DNA from: Natribaculum luteum
GTDB taxonomy: Archaea; Halobacteriota; Halobacteria; Halobacteriales; Natrialbaceae
NCBI RefSeq assembly: GCF_023008545.1
Contig: NZ_CP095397.1
Coordinates: forward strand, 620,001-684,000
Direction of reading: 5' to 3'
Length of the DNA: 64,000 nt
This document shows, one piece after another, positions 26,203 to 35,808 of the stretch. Position 1 is the stretch's first letter. Each line of letters begins with the position of its first letter. Made by a program: the position numbers and the translations under genes. The notes beneath the pieces were generated by a model that saw only the letters and a list, made by a program, of their open reading frames with translations, did no database searches and had not been told where the DNA came from.

Positions 26203-27325
26203 TTACGGTTTGCAGTCTACCACCTCTGCCCGAGGTTGGAATCCTCGGGAAAGGTCGTGAAGGTAGACTCCGGGCTGTGCCAACCAGCCGGTACTCCTAT
26301 CCCCACCCAAATCGGGTGCAGATTCGGAGTTACTTTCATTCAGGTCGAGACGGATATTCTCCGCCCCGTTTACGTCTGCATTGAACGCCACATCACACGC
26401 CTCACACACGTACAAGCCACGCTCGACGCGCTGACCATCGTCTTCCCTACCGCATACGCAACACGTCTTGCTCGTATCGCGTTCGGACACTTCCACGACC
26501 GTGATTCCCTCAACTTTCGCCTTGTATTCGAGGATGTTGGTGAAGCGGTCGAACGCCCACCCTTGCAAGTCGAGGTTGCCGTGCTTGCCCCAGTTTTTTG
26601 CTTCCCCGTCATCGTCCTCTCGGACGCCTTCCAAGTCACCGACGTTGATGCGTCCAACCCTCTTCTCAACACACCGTTCAACGATGTGCTTGGCGAGACT
26701 GTGGAAAAAGTGGGTGCGGCGCTCCGACCACGTCTGGTGAAGCCTTGTCGCTCGTTCACCACCGCTATCGTCGCATGTGGCGATTTCCTTCGGGAAGTAG
26801 TAGCCGTCTTGCTTCAGGCGGTTGCCGGGGTAGAGGTCGGCGTCTTCGGTGCTGTACGCAACAGCCGCGAAGTTACTGATACCGAGGTCGATACCGGCAG
26901 TTTCGTTGCCGGGTGCGGTAGGTGTCTCGATTTCGTCTTTACAGACGAGGTGGAGTTCCCACCGCTCTCTCTGCTGGTCGTAGACGGCGCGAACCTGTTG
27001 CAGGTTCTCGACTGTGACGCCGGGACGGGTTTCGTATTCGACAAGGATATATTCCCACGCTCGGGGATGTTCCTTGTGATTCGCACCTTTCGATAGCCGG
27101 ACGCGGTTGTTCTTCGTATCGTGACGGATACCGTTTTGCTTCCACGTCACTGTGCTGCGCGGGTGCTCTTCGTGGACGCGGCGGCCTTCGTCATCGTAGT
27201 AATTGCGTTTGCGGTAGCCGGGCGGATTGTCCCGGTCGTCGTCCGAGGAGTACCACGAGTTGAAGGCTTCAGCGAGTTCCTCCAGAACCCGCTGACTGGA
27301 CTGAGAATGGAGTCCCTTGTATTTT

Positions 27326-28825
27326 CGCTAGTTGTCCACTCTGGCTAAGCGGCCAGCTGGCTAACACGTAGTGATGAAGGAAGCGGGTGAATCAGAAATC
27401 TGATTCATCCGCTGTCCGGATCCGCACCTGATGAACCTTCCAAAACTCAAGCAGGTGCTTACTGATCCAGACGAGTTCATTTCGAACCGGCAACTCAAGG
27501 CTCTTTCTCTGGAGCTCCTCCTGTTGATTCCGATGCCGGGAATCGAGGGCTCGCCCCTCGATCCCGGCGATATCATGGAAGTCGTTCTTCGAGCCGCCGC
27601 TGGGACAACCTCTGTCAACGGCGTCACGACCAATACAGAGGAAACGCCCAATAGAGAACCCGTCATGGATTGGCTCCACACGCTCCAAAAAGACCCGATG
27701 CTAGACGCCGTCAACGATATTCTCGCTACGCTGGCGATGACGGTTCTCGACCGCCACAGGTCGAGAACCGTCTGTATCGACTTCATGGACAACCCCTTCC
27801 ACGGAAATCCCAGCAGTGACGGCGAGATCAGACGGATGTCTGCTCGGGACGGGACTACCCAGTGTCATCGCTACTGCACAGCGTTCGTGATTGCGCAGGG
27901 AAAGCCGCTGACACTCGCGGTTGAACCGGTTGCTGGCGAAGATAGCAAGGCCGACGCGGTCGAGCGCCTGCTCGCCCGCGTCGAGACGTATCCATTCGAG
28001 ATCGACCGAATTCTCATGGATCGAGACGCCTACGTCGGGAAGCTGATTGGCGTCCTTCGAGAAAGTGCACCGCCAGTCTTCCCGGTCAAGACCGGGAAGG
28101 CGTCGATCCGAAAGAAGCTCTCCGTAACGGCGTCATACATGACCGAAGAGACGATTTGTGAGGGGAAAGAGCACGAACAGACGTTTCCGATGGCAGTGAA
28201 CGTTACCTACCAGAACGGTGACCGTGGAAAGTCTGGCGTGAAGACGACCGGATACGCGGCGTACGGTCTGGAAGACCGGACGCCGACGCAGGTTGCGACG
28301 ATCTACAACAAGCGGTCACAGATCGAAAAGAGCTACGAGAAGTTCCGTGAAGCGCGTGCAGTGACGACAACACCGTCAACGACGATTCGCCTCTTCTACG
28401 TGGGTGTCGGGTTCTTGTTAGAGCAGTTGTGGCTGGTATTACAGTGGGCCGTGCTCGCCCGGCCACGCCGTGGCGGGCGAGCACTTCCCGTTGAGTTCAC
28501 GTTCGGAGATGCGTTTCTCCACGGAGTCGTCCGGGAGTTAGACCGCGATCTGGGATGGAAAGAGAAGCATCGGACGAACGGTACCGGATTGCCACCTGGA
28601 TGTGATCACGGACTCGGCTAAGCCGCCTCGCTTCTGACGAAGCGAGGTCGGCTACTAGCGTCAGCTATCTTTCTCGTCGTCAGAATCTCTGCCAAAGTGA
28701 GCGTAGTGAGACAGATTCTCAACTGTGTGCTGTCTCCTCGTCAGGTTACACACTGATTCTGCCTCACGTCTCGTCTATTTCCTCGGATCTGTCCGTGGCG
28801 TGATTGACGCAGTGGACAACTAGCG
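27326..28825 (+). mobile_element. ISH3-family insertion sequence
   Basis: 1500 bp with perfect 15-bp inverted ends CGCTAGTTGTCCACT and a perfect 5-bp target duplication ATTTT (27321-27325 and 28826-28830). It sits in tnpB. One intact transposase gene is inside. The region after the gene (28621-28653) holds a 14-bp stem hairpin. Confidence 0.92.
27431..28621 (+). CDS. ISH3-family transposase
   Basis: 396 residues, length typical for ISH3-type transposases. Likely catalytic residues: D in VCIDFMDNPFHG, D in RILMDRDAYVGK and E in NKRSQIEKSYEKFREAR. The gene appears intact. It contains hairpins at 27542-27562, 27740-27771 (perfect 13-bp stem), 28078-28099 and 28451-28484 (11-bp stem), and one just upstream at 27383-27412. 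Confidence 0.88.
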   Translation: MNLPKLKQVLTDPDEFISNRQLKALSLELLLLIPMPGIEGSPLDPGDIMEVVLRAAAGTTSVNGVTTNTEETPNREPVMDWLHTLQKDPMLDAVNDILATLAMTVLDRHRSRTVCIDFMDNPFHGNPSSDGEIRRMSARDGTTQCHRYCTAFVIAQGKPLTLAVEPVAGEDSKADAVERLLARVETYPFEIDRILMDRDAYVGKLIGVLRESAPPVFPVKTGKASIRKKLSVTASYMTEETICEGKEHEQTFPMAVNVTYQNGDRGKSGVKTTGYAAYGLEDRTPTQVATIYNKRSQIEKSYEKFREARAVTTTPSTTIRLFYVGVGFLLEQLWLVLQWAVLARPRRGGRALPVEFTFGDAFLHGVVRELDRDLGWKEKHRTNGTGLPPGCDHGLG

Positions 28826-29021
28826 ATTTTGGATGTGTCTTCAATTCGTCTTTCAACTCCTCGTGGTCGGGAATCTCGCCCGTTTCCGCCCACACTTCTC
28901 GGGAATGGTAGTTGGCGACGTTCCACAACTTGCTGGCACTCCACCCGTGCCGGTCGAGCGACTCCGCGACCTGTGAGTGGTTGCGGATTTTCGCTCGATG
29001 GGTGCGGTGGACTTCCAGCAT

Positions 29022-29272
29022 CGTGAAACGCCTCTATAATCGCTTATATTCGTTTCTTTTGTAAAGATTTGGATTGAGAACGGTGGAATATCCGGCTCTG
29101 TCGGAGTCGGTAGAATGGGTCACTGAGTGACGGCGCGTATCCATGGCCTGAAGGCCGTGGTATTGCGCCTGTTCAGCATATAATAGCTCTACTGAATGCA
29201 TGGATCTATGATTTAAGTGAGATGATGGCGTATTCGATAGGTAGAAGTTGCTTCTTTGACCAGTATAGTTGT
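29022..29272. other. Left end region of the tnpB element and spacer
   Basis: No gene. Palindromic pieces such as TCACTGAGTGA and CCATGGCCTGAAGGCCGTGG near 29125-29160 may belong to the left end of the IS200/IS605-type element. The exact border was not defined. Confidence 0.35.
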
Positions 29273-30052
29273 ATGACTAAACCGGGCGAAGAAAAAGCAA
29301 ATGAGTGGGATACTGACGCCTATGACGAAGAGCATTCCTTCGTCTTTGAGTATGGCGAGGGTGTGGTTGATCTTCTAGAGCCGGCAAAGGACGAACGAAT
29401 ACTCGATCTCGGATGTGGGACTGGCCACCTGACAGCGCAAATTTCCAACTCGGGAGCAAACGTTGTTGGTCTCGATAGCTCCGAAGAGATGGTTGCGAAG
29501 GCACGCAAAACTTATCCAGAGTGTGAGTTTGTACATGCTGATGCTCGGAACTTCGCATTCGAGGACCCATTCGACGCGGTATTCTCTAACGCGGCGCTCC
29601 ACTGGATTCCCGAGCAAGACGCCGTTCTCGATTCGGTTGCTGACGCTCTCGTTCCTGAAGGACGATTCGTCGCCGAACTCGGTGGCGCAGGAAACGTCGC
29701 CGCTATCGTCAACGCAGTCCGTAAAGAAGCGGCTGAGCATGGCTATGAAGTCGAGAGCCCATGGTACTTCCCGAGTATCGGCGAATACGCCACGAAGCTC
29801 GAATCACATGGCTTTGAGACGCGACATGCGACACTCTTCGACCGCCCGACGGAACTCGATAATGGGCCAGACGGACTTGCAGAATGGCTCAGCATGTTCG
29901 GCGATAGCCTGCTATCCGTCGTTCCTGATGAGGACCAATCAACAATCATCTCTGCTGTCGAAGATCGTCTTCGCGATGACCTGCTTCAAAACGGAACGTG
30001 GATCGCTGATTACCGGCGACTCCGCGTCGTCGCCATTCAAACCCGCAAATAG
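29273..30052 (+). CDS. SAM-dependent methyltransferase (trans-aconitate methyltransferase-like)
   Basis: 259 residues from the ATG at 29273 (an earlier in-frame ATG at 29222 adds non-conserved sequence). Motif I is ILDLGCGTGHLTAQI near residue 45, motif II VVGLDSSEEMVAKAR, motif III FDAVFSNAALHWIPEQ. The NAALHW block is typical of trans-aconitate 2-methyltransferases. The substrate in this organism is not known. It is a complete gene in a region of relics. Confidence 0.82.
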   Translation: MTKPGEEKANEWDTDAYDEEHSFVFEYGEGVVDLLEPAKDERILDLGCGTGHLTAQISNSGANVVGLDSSEEMVAKARKTYPECEFVHADARNFAFEDPFDAVFSNAALHWIPEQDAVLDSVADALVPEGRFVAELGGAGNVAAIVNAVRKEAAEHGYEVESPWYFPSIGEYATKLESHGFETRHATLFDRPTELDNGPDGLAEWLSMFGDSLLSVVPDEDQSTIISAVEDRLRDDLLQNGTWIADYRRLRVVAIQTRK

Positions 30053-30053
30053 C

Positions 30054-30110
30054 GTGAACCGCCTCGGGGTCACGCCTCAAGGCACTTGCCTTGCTCATCT
30101 GTAGACTGGC
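30054..30110. repeat. Relic of a tnpB-element end
   Basis: GTGAACCGCCTCGGGGTCA and the following CTCAAGGCA resemble 39220-39285 (GTGAACTGCCTCGGGGTCA). Both look like conserved ends of an IS200/IS605-type element without its gene. Confidence 0.45.
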
Positions 30111-30241
30111 GGTCAGTTCGCACGACCTTCGTATCGATTAGTTCGCCGAAATGGAGATGCAACCAACTCCATGAGTATAATCCTATGATCCCCTCCTGTG
30201 AGAACTAGTATTCGCTCCACGACCGATCTATCTGTGAACGA

Positions 30242-30520
30242 TTATTTTCCGTTCTCAGCGGTAGTTGGATCCAGGTTTCGGACATCTAGCTCGCCATCGA
30301 GATACTGCTGGCCTGCATCAGTAATGTCGTAGACACCATTCCCGAGGTGAACGAGTAATCCGTAGACAACAAGCTTCTTACAGCGCTGATTGATATGCTG
30401 TCGGGAGAATCGCACACGACCACTGTCAGCCATCGACTTTGGCGTATCTGGCCCGCGTTCAGAGAGATGTTCCAAAATCCGATCATCGGCACGTGACATC
30501 CAGTCAGCATCGAAACGCAT
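30242..30520 (-). CDS. winged-helix DNA-binding protein (PhiH1 repressor-like)
   Basis: 92 residues: MRFDADWMSRADDRILEHLS, then DTPKSMADSGRVRFSRQHIN as the helix-turn-helix, and a wing VYGLLVHLGNGVYDITDAG. This matches the small MarR/phage PhiH1-repressor-like proteins common in haloarchaea. Start 30520 (MRFDADWM) is preferred to 30526. The target is unknown. Confidence 0.8.
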   Translation of the reverse strand: MRFDADWMSRADDRILEHLSERGPDTPKSMADSGRVRFSRQHINQRCKKLVVYGLLVHLGNGVYDITDAGQQYLDGELDVRNLDPTTAENGK

Positions 30521-30633
30521 ACTCAACGCTGGTTGCTACACGAGTATCCAAGCCGCGTTCCGTCAACCAGAGATGCGGTAAGATTCTATAGGTGACCAAC
30601 ATCTCTTTAAACTACGAAAAACGACAAAGAGAC

Positions 30634-30897
30634 ATGAGTGATACACAGGATCGACCAACGCAAGATGGATATGACGACCTCCTCCTCGCAATTGTGGATG
30701 CACTCGAGGCCGAAGGGTTCGACCTCGAGTCCAATCGTCTCTATGACTTCATCGATCCAGATGTCCTCGAACAACTTCTCGAGTCAGCAACCGGGCCAGT
30801 GACGGTCACGTTTACGGCAGACGAGTATCAGGTGACCGTCACACCCACGACAGTAATCGTTTCTGAGCAGGCCAGTACAACTACAGACAGCCAGTGA
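30634..30897 (+). CDS. HalOD1 output domain protein
   Basis: 87 residues. DDLLLAIVDALEAEGFDLES, LYDFIDPDVLEQLLES and a beta-rich end VTVTFTADEYQVTVTPT give the haloarchaeal output domain 1 pattern. The role of stand-alone copies is unknown. Two shorter relatives occur at 41971 and 45574. ATG at 30634 is preferred to the upstream in-frame start. Confidence 0.75.
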   Translation: MSDTQDRPTQDGYDDLLLAIVDALEAEGFDLESNRLYDFIDPDVLEQLLESATGPVTVTFTADEYQVTVTPTTVIVSEQASTTTDSQ

Positions 30898-31345
30898 ACT
30901 GCCCACCGTATTCGCTCGTTCCTTGAGGGTGGAACCTCCTGCTTCCAAGACGCACCTTGCAGAAACCGAATCGGTTTCCGTAGGAAGCGCTGTCTCCACA
31001 GGCGTTGATTCGGAGCGTCCGGCTCCTACCTGTTTGATCCCGCGAGAAAGAACATTCCAGGTTGCATCCCAATCCCCATCCGTTGTGAAACCGCACGACG
31101 GGCAAGAGTGTTCGCGAACCCAGAGCGGCTTGTCGGTCGAGACACCACACGCCGCACACTCTTTGGCCGTCCCGGCCGAATCGACGGTCACGAAGTAGTC
31201 CTTTCGCGTTCACACTTGTACTCAAGCGTTCGGAGGAACGCTCTCCCCACTGCTCCGGCATGTTTTCGAGAGTTGTCATCAAGTTCGACCAGACCTTTTG
31301 CGTCAAGGTCTTCGACCGCAACGAGATCGTCTCTCAAACTCTGGT
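30895..31345 (-). pseudogene. tnpB: TnpB C-terminal remnant, frameshifted
   Basis: The minus strand reads SLRDDLVAVEDLDAKGLVEL and AVGRAFLRTLEYKCERE in one frame, then after a frameshift near 31205 YFVTVDSAGTAKECAACGVS, REHSCPSCGFTTDGDWDATW. These are the RuvC-II, zinc-ribbon and RuvC-III parts of an IS1341-type TnpB. The N-terminal half is missing. Confidence 0.8.
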
Positions 31346-31346
31346 T

Positions 31347-31515
31347 CTTGTCGTACTAACAGGCTTCCTGGAGTACGATTTCATGAGCTATGTACTCTGC
31401 CGGTTGACCTTCATTCGACTGCTCGATGAGACCTGCAGCTTCTAAGCAGTCAACGCACTGGACGAAAGCCAAGTAGGGGCGCTTCTGTCCGTACAGCAAG
31501 GAGTTCGTACCTCTC
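31347..31515 (-). pseudogene. Remnant of an unidentified gene
   Basis: The minus strand encodes RPYLAFVQCVDCLEAAGLIE followed by GQPAEYIAHEIVLQEAC and a stop, preceded in another frame by FAFLERYELL. It looks like the end of a small protein that has been frameshifted. No family recognised. Confidence 0.4.
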
Positions 31516-31539
31516 GAGGAATGCGAATGATGGACATTG

Positions 31540-32901
31540 CTATGGGATATCTATCACGCCTGTCTCCTCCTCGATATGGATAGTAGTCCCGAACGCCGCG
31601 GAACGTTCAGCGACAGTGTTGAGGATGTCACGGGCCTCGTCACCAGTTGCGAGAGTTGGTGTCCCTTGCGGCGAATGGGGTGACTGGGGGTGGAGGGTAC
31701 ATGGATGTAGTGTTATGTCTACAAGCGTCCCTGACGGTGCGAATTCGCATCGTGGGACGATAGACATCCAGTTCTCCGCATCGTGTGCGACTGTCGAGTC
31801 CGACTCCGAAGAGGCATCTTCCCCACGCACGTCCGGCACAGTGGAGTCGACTGTCTGGTCGAGGGAATCTGGAACCCGATGAATGACGTCCTCGTGGAAG
31901 AAGAAGTTCCCCAAGGAATAGAAGATCGGTCTTTCCCGATGGATTTCCACCCCACGGAGCGCGTGTGGTCCGGTCACGACGACTGTGTCGGCGCCTGTCT
32001 CGACACATTCGTGGGCAAACTGCTGGAGGAACTGAGGTATCTCCTTTGTATTTCGGTTCCCAGCTCTGGCCTGATGAGAGTGAAGGGCTACAACAACCCA
32101 GTCAGCAGTGGCAGTTGCCTCCTCGATACCCAAAAGGAGTGTCTTGCGATCGCGTTCGTGAAGAGAATGATAGATACCTGGTGGCTGCGCCTCCGTCGTT
32201 GGGGCACACCGCATCTGCATGAAGTAGTACGCATCGTCGGTCTGCCAGTCGGAGTTTTCGCGCCGGAGCCACTCTCCTTTGACCTGATCGATCCCGGTGT
32301 GGGAAGCGATTGTCCGTAGTTGTTCGAGATGTTCGGGTGACATTCGATACGTCCACTCCACGTGAAGCGGATTGACGCCGCACGTACCGTCGAATCCGGG
32401 CGTTGAGACACGTGCCTCCCCACCAGGAGGGATACTCGTCGTCGCATTAAGGAGGCCGACGCGGCCAGCGTCGGTGTCCAGATAGCTGGGAGAACTCGCC
32501 TCTGTTAGGTCCCGTCCGATCCCTGCAAACGTTACGTCCCGCGTGCGCATCGCAGAGAAGGTCGTTCGAAGTCCTCGTTCCCCGAAATCAAGGGAGTGAT
32601 TCGACGCAGCTGTGAACAGGTTGAGGCCCATTTCGGTTAGTTCGTCAAGGACGTCAGGGCTAGTTCCTATGAGAGCGCCTGGGAATGGTGCAAGGTACTG
32701 GTACTGATCGGTCACCTGTCGTAAGGCTGCGTGAGGGGTCTCCTGGTTCAATAGGACAGGTTCCACTTGAGTGACTGCAGCATCGGCAGTACGGAGCACG
32801 TTGAGAAGATCGTCAAATCGCTCCACGTTTTCCGGTTTGGAGACCGACGGTGCGATAATCGCGTCTCCCGTTGCAGCGAAGGTGAACGAATCAGATGCCA
32901 T
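31540..32901 (-). CDS. CapA-family protein (poly-gamma-glutamate synthesis type)
   Basis: 453 residues with the metallophosphatase-like CapA pattern: FAATGDAIIAPSVSK at the start, TQVEPVLLN, NLFTAASNHSLDFGERGL, WVVVALHSHQARAGN, DTVVVTGPHALRGVEIH and RPIFYSLGNFFFHED. In Bacillus CapA/PgsA acts in poly-gamma-glutamate export; poly-glutamate occurs in some haloarchaea. No signal peptide is seen and no CapB/C partner is nearby, so another hydrolase role is possible. Confidence 0.85.
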   Translation of the reverse strand: MASDSFTFAATGDAIIAPSVSKPENVERFDDLLNVLRTADAAVTQVEPVLLNQETPHAALRQVTDQYQYLAPFPGALIGTSPDVLDELTEMGLNLFTAASNHSLDFGERGLRTTFSAMRTRDVTFAGIGRDLTEASSPSYLDTDAGRVGLLNATTSIPPGGEARVSTPGFDGTCGVNPLHVEWTYRMSPEHLEQLRTIASHTGIDQVKGEWLRRENSDWQTDDAYYFMQMRCAPTTEAQPPGIYHSLHERDRKTLLLGIEEATATADWVVVALHSHQARAGNRNTKEIPQFLQQFAHECVETGADTVVVTGPHALRGVEIHRERPIFYSLGNFFFHEDVIHRVPDSLDQTVDSTVPDVRGEDASSESDSTVAHDAENWMSIVPRCEFAPSGTLVDITLHPCTLHPQSPHSPQGTPTLATGDEARDILNTVAERSAAFGTTIHIEEETGVIDIP

Positions 32902-32975
32902 GACTATTACTGATATACAGTGTACTTGAATTCTACTGATCTAGTCATCCTTCGTACAAATAGAGATACTTCCTA

Positions 32976-33129
32976 CGCTCTTGTGGCGGAGATTGTTGAT
33001 ACAGTTTCCTGTCGTCGGCTCGAGTCAAGACTTATCCACCAGAGCCACTGAGATGCAAGTTCGCGATCTACTACACTCGCTGCAGAATCGCGGGACGGCT
33101 CCGCATCAACAATGTGCTACACAAGAGCG
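32976..33129. mobile_element. 154-bp MITE, copy 1
   Basis: The ends CGCTCTTGTG and CACAAGAGCG are inverted, with imperfect pairing continuing through an inner ATTGTTGAT block. The element is flanked by a 7-bp direct repeat CTTCCTA (32969-32975 and 33130-33136). A second copy of exactly the same length is at 61516-61669. A frame through it is open but is not a gene. Confidence 0.8.
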
Positions 33130-33136
33130 CTTCCTA

Positions 33137-33536
33137 AGTCCCCACCAGGATATGTGTGTGTACAGACTCAAATAGACATACGAACGGTGAGTTCACGGTC
33201 TAGATGCGGGGTGCACGCCCTTTGTAGACTGAATGGCAAGTTGCCAGAGAAGGCGAGTCGGTTTGCACTTCGATACCTCGCGGTGCTTGTCAATCGTGGC
33301 CGCGGCGTCGCCGGGAGCGTCCGATAGGACGACGAAATCCGGTTCGGCCGACATCTCGGTCAACGCTTCCTCGAGCGTCGAATTTCACATCTATCTGTAA
33401 GTCGATTGCCTTGACTATCACTGTCGATGCCACTACCGATCCGAATCGCACTACTCCGTGAGACAGACGCGTTCCTGCAGTGATTTTCTGCGCCGGTGAT
33501 GGGTGCCAGCGCACTCACGCCGGAGAGGAGAGATCG
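33137..33536. other. Stretch without an intact gene
   Basis: The minus strand around 33290-33380 reads TLEEALTEMSAEPDFVVLSD, which looks like a fragment of a signalling or receiver-like protein, without a start. Nothing else is recognised. Confidence 0.3.
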
Positions 33537-34190
33537 ATGTCAACCTCGAGTCAACTCTGATTCGTCCACCGAAACGAGTCTGCAGCAGAACAGGGCTCAA
33601 CCAATCGCATCGCACAGGTCTACCGGCATTCCGACGGTTATCCGGAATGCGTTCTCCGAGACTTCGCTCGACTCAAGCAGTTGCTCGATGAGACACGAAC
33701 AGAACGTTGTCTCAGCTACGCCGCCGTGCAGTTCACCTTCCTCGAGACGCTCTCGAGTATGAGCCACTACGTGGACGAAGGGCGTGAGCGAAGCATTCAT
33801 GCAGACCAGCTGGATGACTTGCTAGCCCTGTCGAACATGGTACATCTCGAGCAACCGTTGTTCTTGCTCGGCCACGGTGTCGAAAATCCCGTTAACAGCT
33901 TCCATGGCGATGAGGAGTATCTCTACATCGTTGGACTTCTGACGCAACACCCCTCCGATGCACCGGCTGAGTGGACCGTCAAGGTGAGCAACCATGCTGG
34001 CTTTCCCCAGTGGAACAGGCCAACGGACGAGACATTCGAGCGAGCATCCTGGCAACTTCATGAATCGCTGGAAGCCGGTCTCAAGGCGTTGAGTCACGTC
34101 CGTGTAACGACGCTCGAATCAGATCCTGTTACCAACAGCGAGAGGTTCAACAACGGTGAGATCACCAGTATCAGTGTTCCCGTAATTTAA
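33537..34190 (+). pseudogene. Hypothetical protein with an in-frame TGA at codon 8
   Basis: The frame MSTSSQL-stop-FVHRNESAAEQGS continues open for 209 codons (IAQVYRHSDGYPECVLRDFA, LEQPLFLLGHGVENPVNSFH, EEYLYIVGLL, EWTVKVSNHAGFPQWNRPTD). Coding quality upstream of the first internal start (TTG at 33681) shows that the natural start was the ATG at 33537. No function is recognised. A shorter product from a downstream start remains possible. Confidence 0.6.
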
Positions 34191-34276
34191 GCTCTCGACT
34201 AGCCAAGCTGTATCCACCACGCGTCTCGGCCACACAATCTTTCAAATAGATACCACGTACAGATACTAGCCCACGC

Positions 34277-34669
34277 ATGAATGAGCGACGAAATCGTCAA
34301 ATGAGTGCCATCGTTGGTGCGTTTCTTGTCCTCATCGCTGGTGGTGTCGTCCTACTTGTTGAGAATCTGTTCAAAACACCACTCCTACTCAGCCAGGTGA
34401 CGTTGCTAGGACTGGCAGGCATCTTCGATATCGTAGCAGCGACCGACACGCAACTAACTGCCCGCTGGGCATGGTATCAATGGAGCGGCCTCGGAAACAT
34501 CTTTCTCGGACTGTCACTCCCACTTGGGTTCGTGGGAAGTAAACACAGCCTCTTTTTCCTTCTAGTGGCCGCCATCGGTGGACTTTCGCTAGCGGCAATG
34601 GGCATTGACATGCTCGTCTACCATGGAAAGTATACCCGTGGTGAGAGACTCGATCGAAATGGTACATAA
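34277..34669 (+). CDS. membrane protein, four predicted segments
   Basis: 130 residues with four hydrophobic segments: IVGAFLVLIAGGVVLLVENL, LSQVTLLGLAGIFDIVAA, GLGNIFLGLSLPLGFVG and FFLLVAAIGGLSLAAMGIDM. No known family. The frame begins with an ATG at 34277, with A/T-rich DNA before it. Confidence 0.6.
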   Translation: MNERRNRQMSAIVGAFLVLIAGGVVLLVENLFKTPLLLSQVTLLGLAGIFDIVAATDTQLTARWAWYQWSGLGNIFLGLSLPLGFVGSKHSLFFLLVAAIGGLSLAAMGIDMLVYHGKYTRGERLDRNGT

Positions 34670-35038
34670 AGTGAACGACCACTCCAGCTTTCTTCGGTAG
34701 GGCGGTCCAACGGACACGGTATTCGAGCAAGAATCATGACAGTTCAATAACTAACTTCCGAGAAGCTGTCGATTGAGTCTGCAGGACGACTGTCAATTCA
34801 GATCACCAGCAAGCTTTGGCGAACAGCCCTGTGACTACTCTCACGACTGCAGTCGTGGGTGTTCTCCTCGAATATCTGTAATCACCAACTGTCGGTACTC
34901 CAGCCTGTTGGTGAATATAGGTACTGCCTCCAGTACGCATCACCGAGTATCTTCTACTCGACTGTGCTTCAAGCAGCGATTTTCTTGGCGCCATGAGGCA
35001 GGAGGCGCACTCAACAGTGAGCCGTCATGTGGTTTACA
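34670..35038. other. Stretch with decayed repeats
   Basis: Around 34690-34730 the sequence resembles part of 34015-34060 (CCAACGGACACGGTATTCGA compared with CCAACGGACGAGACATTCGA). At 34837-34862 the hairpin CACGACTGCAGTCGTGGG followed by TTCTCCTCG is a relic of an IS200/IS605-type right end. No intact gene. Confidence 0.4.
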
Positions 35039-35329
35039 ATGACTGATCCAAATCCGATTGACAACACTGCAGACGATCACAGCCGGTTCGAAGCCAGACT
35101 CGTTGCCCATGATCGAGATGCAACTTGCGTCGTGACAGCAGATATCGGCGATACAACCGCCCGACAGCTCGTTACGGAACTCATCGATAACGGTGTGGTA
35201 ACGCCGGTACCTGGCAAACGGGTGTTCGTCCACGAGCCAAGTGGGACTGCCTTTGACTCGAGCACTCAGCTTGCTGTTTTCCATCGTGGCTGGACGGCTG
35301 CTCACAACGCCAACACGGAGAGTGAGTGA
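35039..35329 (+). CDS. small haloarchaeal protein of unknown function (module protein A)
   Basis: 96 residues (MTDPNPIDNTADDHSRFEAR, DIGDTTARQLVTELIDNGVV, GKRVFVHEPSGTAFDSSTQL). Its stop overlaps the next start (TGATG). A close paralogue is at 52719-53009 and a fragment at 50418-50490. It is always followed by, or close to, a cysteine-rich small protein and an HTH gene. No family recognised. Confidence 0.6.
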   Translation: MTDPNPIDNTADDHSRFEARLVAHDRDATCVVTADIGDTTARQLVTELIDNGVVTPVPGKRVFVHEPSGTAFDSSTQLAVFHRGWTAAHNANTESE

Positions 35330-35716
35330 TGTGGCAGACGCTCGCTGACTGTACCTTCTGCGATGCCCTGTCCGGCACCGGGTCTGGCAAGGCGCATACG
35401 TGGGGCCAAGACGAGCAGGTCACCAACCCAATCTGTGTCGACTGCGTTATCAAGGCGGAGCCGGGCCCTGGCGAGCGCGATCACTGCACCTGTGACGGCT
35501 GCTGTAGGCTCGTCGTCGACATGATCGCGGCGTCGCCGGCGTTTCACGCCGGCTTCCAGCGGGGCCTTCGGTCCCGCCCGGCTCACACGGTTCCGCGTCG
35601 AACTCGGCCATCTCGAGAGATCGTTACAGCTGTGTGCGAGGTGTAGCCCCGGTGGGCCAGCTACCGACTGGACGCGTGACCTCAAGGAGCCCCTCGTCAC
35701 GACGCCGATAGAGTGA
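35329..35716 (+). pseudogene. Cysteine-rich (zinc ribbon-like) small protein, copy 1, with hairpin insertion
   Basis: It starts MWQTLADCTFCDALSGTGSG, then NPICVDCVIK and DHCTCDGCCRLVVD. After about 35525 some 50 extra bases forming two hairpins (GCCGGCGT-TTC-ACGCCGGC and GGGGCC-TTCG-GTCCC) shift the frame. The proper end is found in another frame (FRVELGHLERSLQLCARC, TRDLKEPLVTTPIE, stop at 35714). Compared with copy 3 at 53009 the insertion is clear. Confidence 0.6.
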
Positions 35717-35808
35717 ATGATAGAGGTAAACCGACCTTCGGACGTGAGTGTACTCTTCCTGTAACAAACACCCAAATAGCTATGCACCCACGGTACCAAC
35801 AATAATCT

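Larger units (their letters stand above)
26203..29021 (-). pseudogene. tnpB: TnpB (RNA-guided nuclease of IS200/IS605 type), split by an ISH3-type element
   Basis: The N-terminal piece (29021 to about 28826: MLEVHRTHRAKI, DRHGWSASKLWNVANYHSR, LKTHPK) and the C-terminal piece (27325 to 26203) join exactly when the ISH3-type element 27326-28825 and one ATTTT are removed, giving 437 residues. The C-terminal part has all RuvC residues: D in AGIDLGISNFAAVA, E in INVGDLEGVRED and D in AFNADVNGAENIR, plus the zinc ribbon TCCVCGREDDGQ..YVCEACD. The larger piece is an open frame but lacks the N-terminal RNA-binding part. Confidence 0.88.

Noticed and set aside
32981-33175. A 64-codon gene similar to part of the tnpB frame at 61594-61700
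   Set aside because: The similarity is entirely due to the 154-bp MITE present at both sites; it is not coding.
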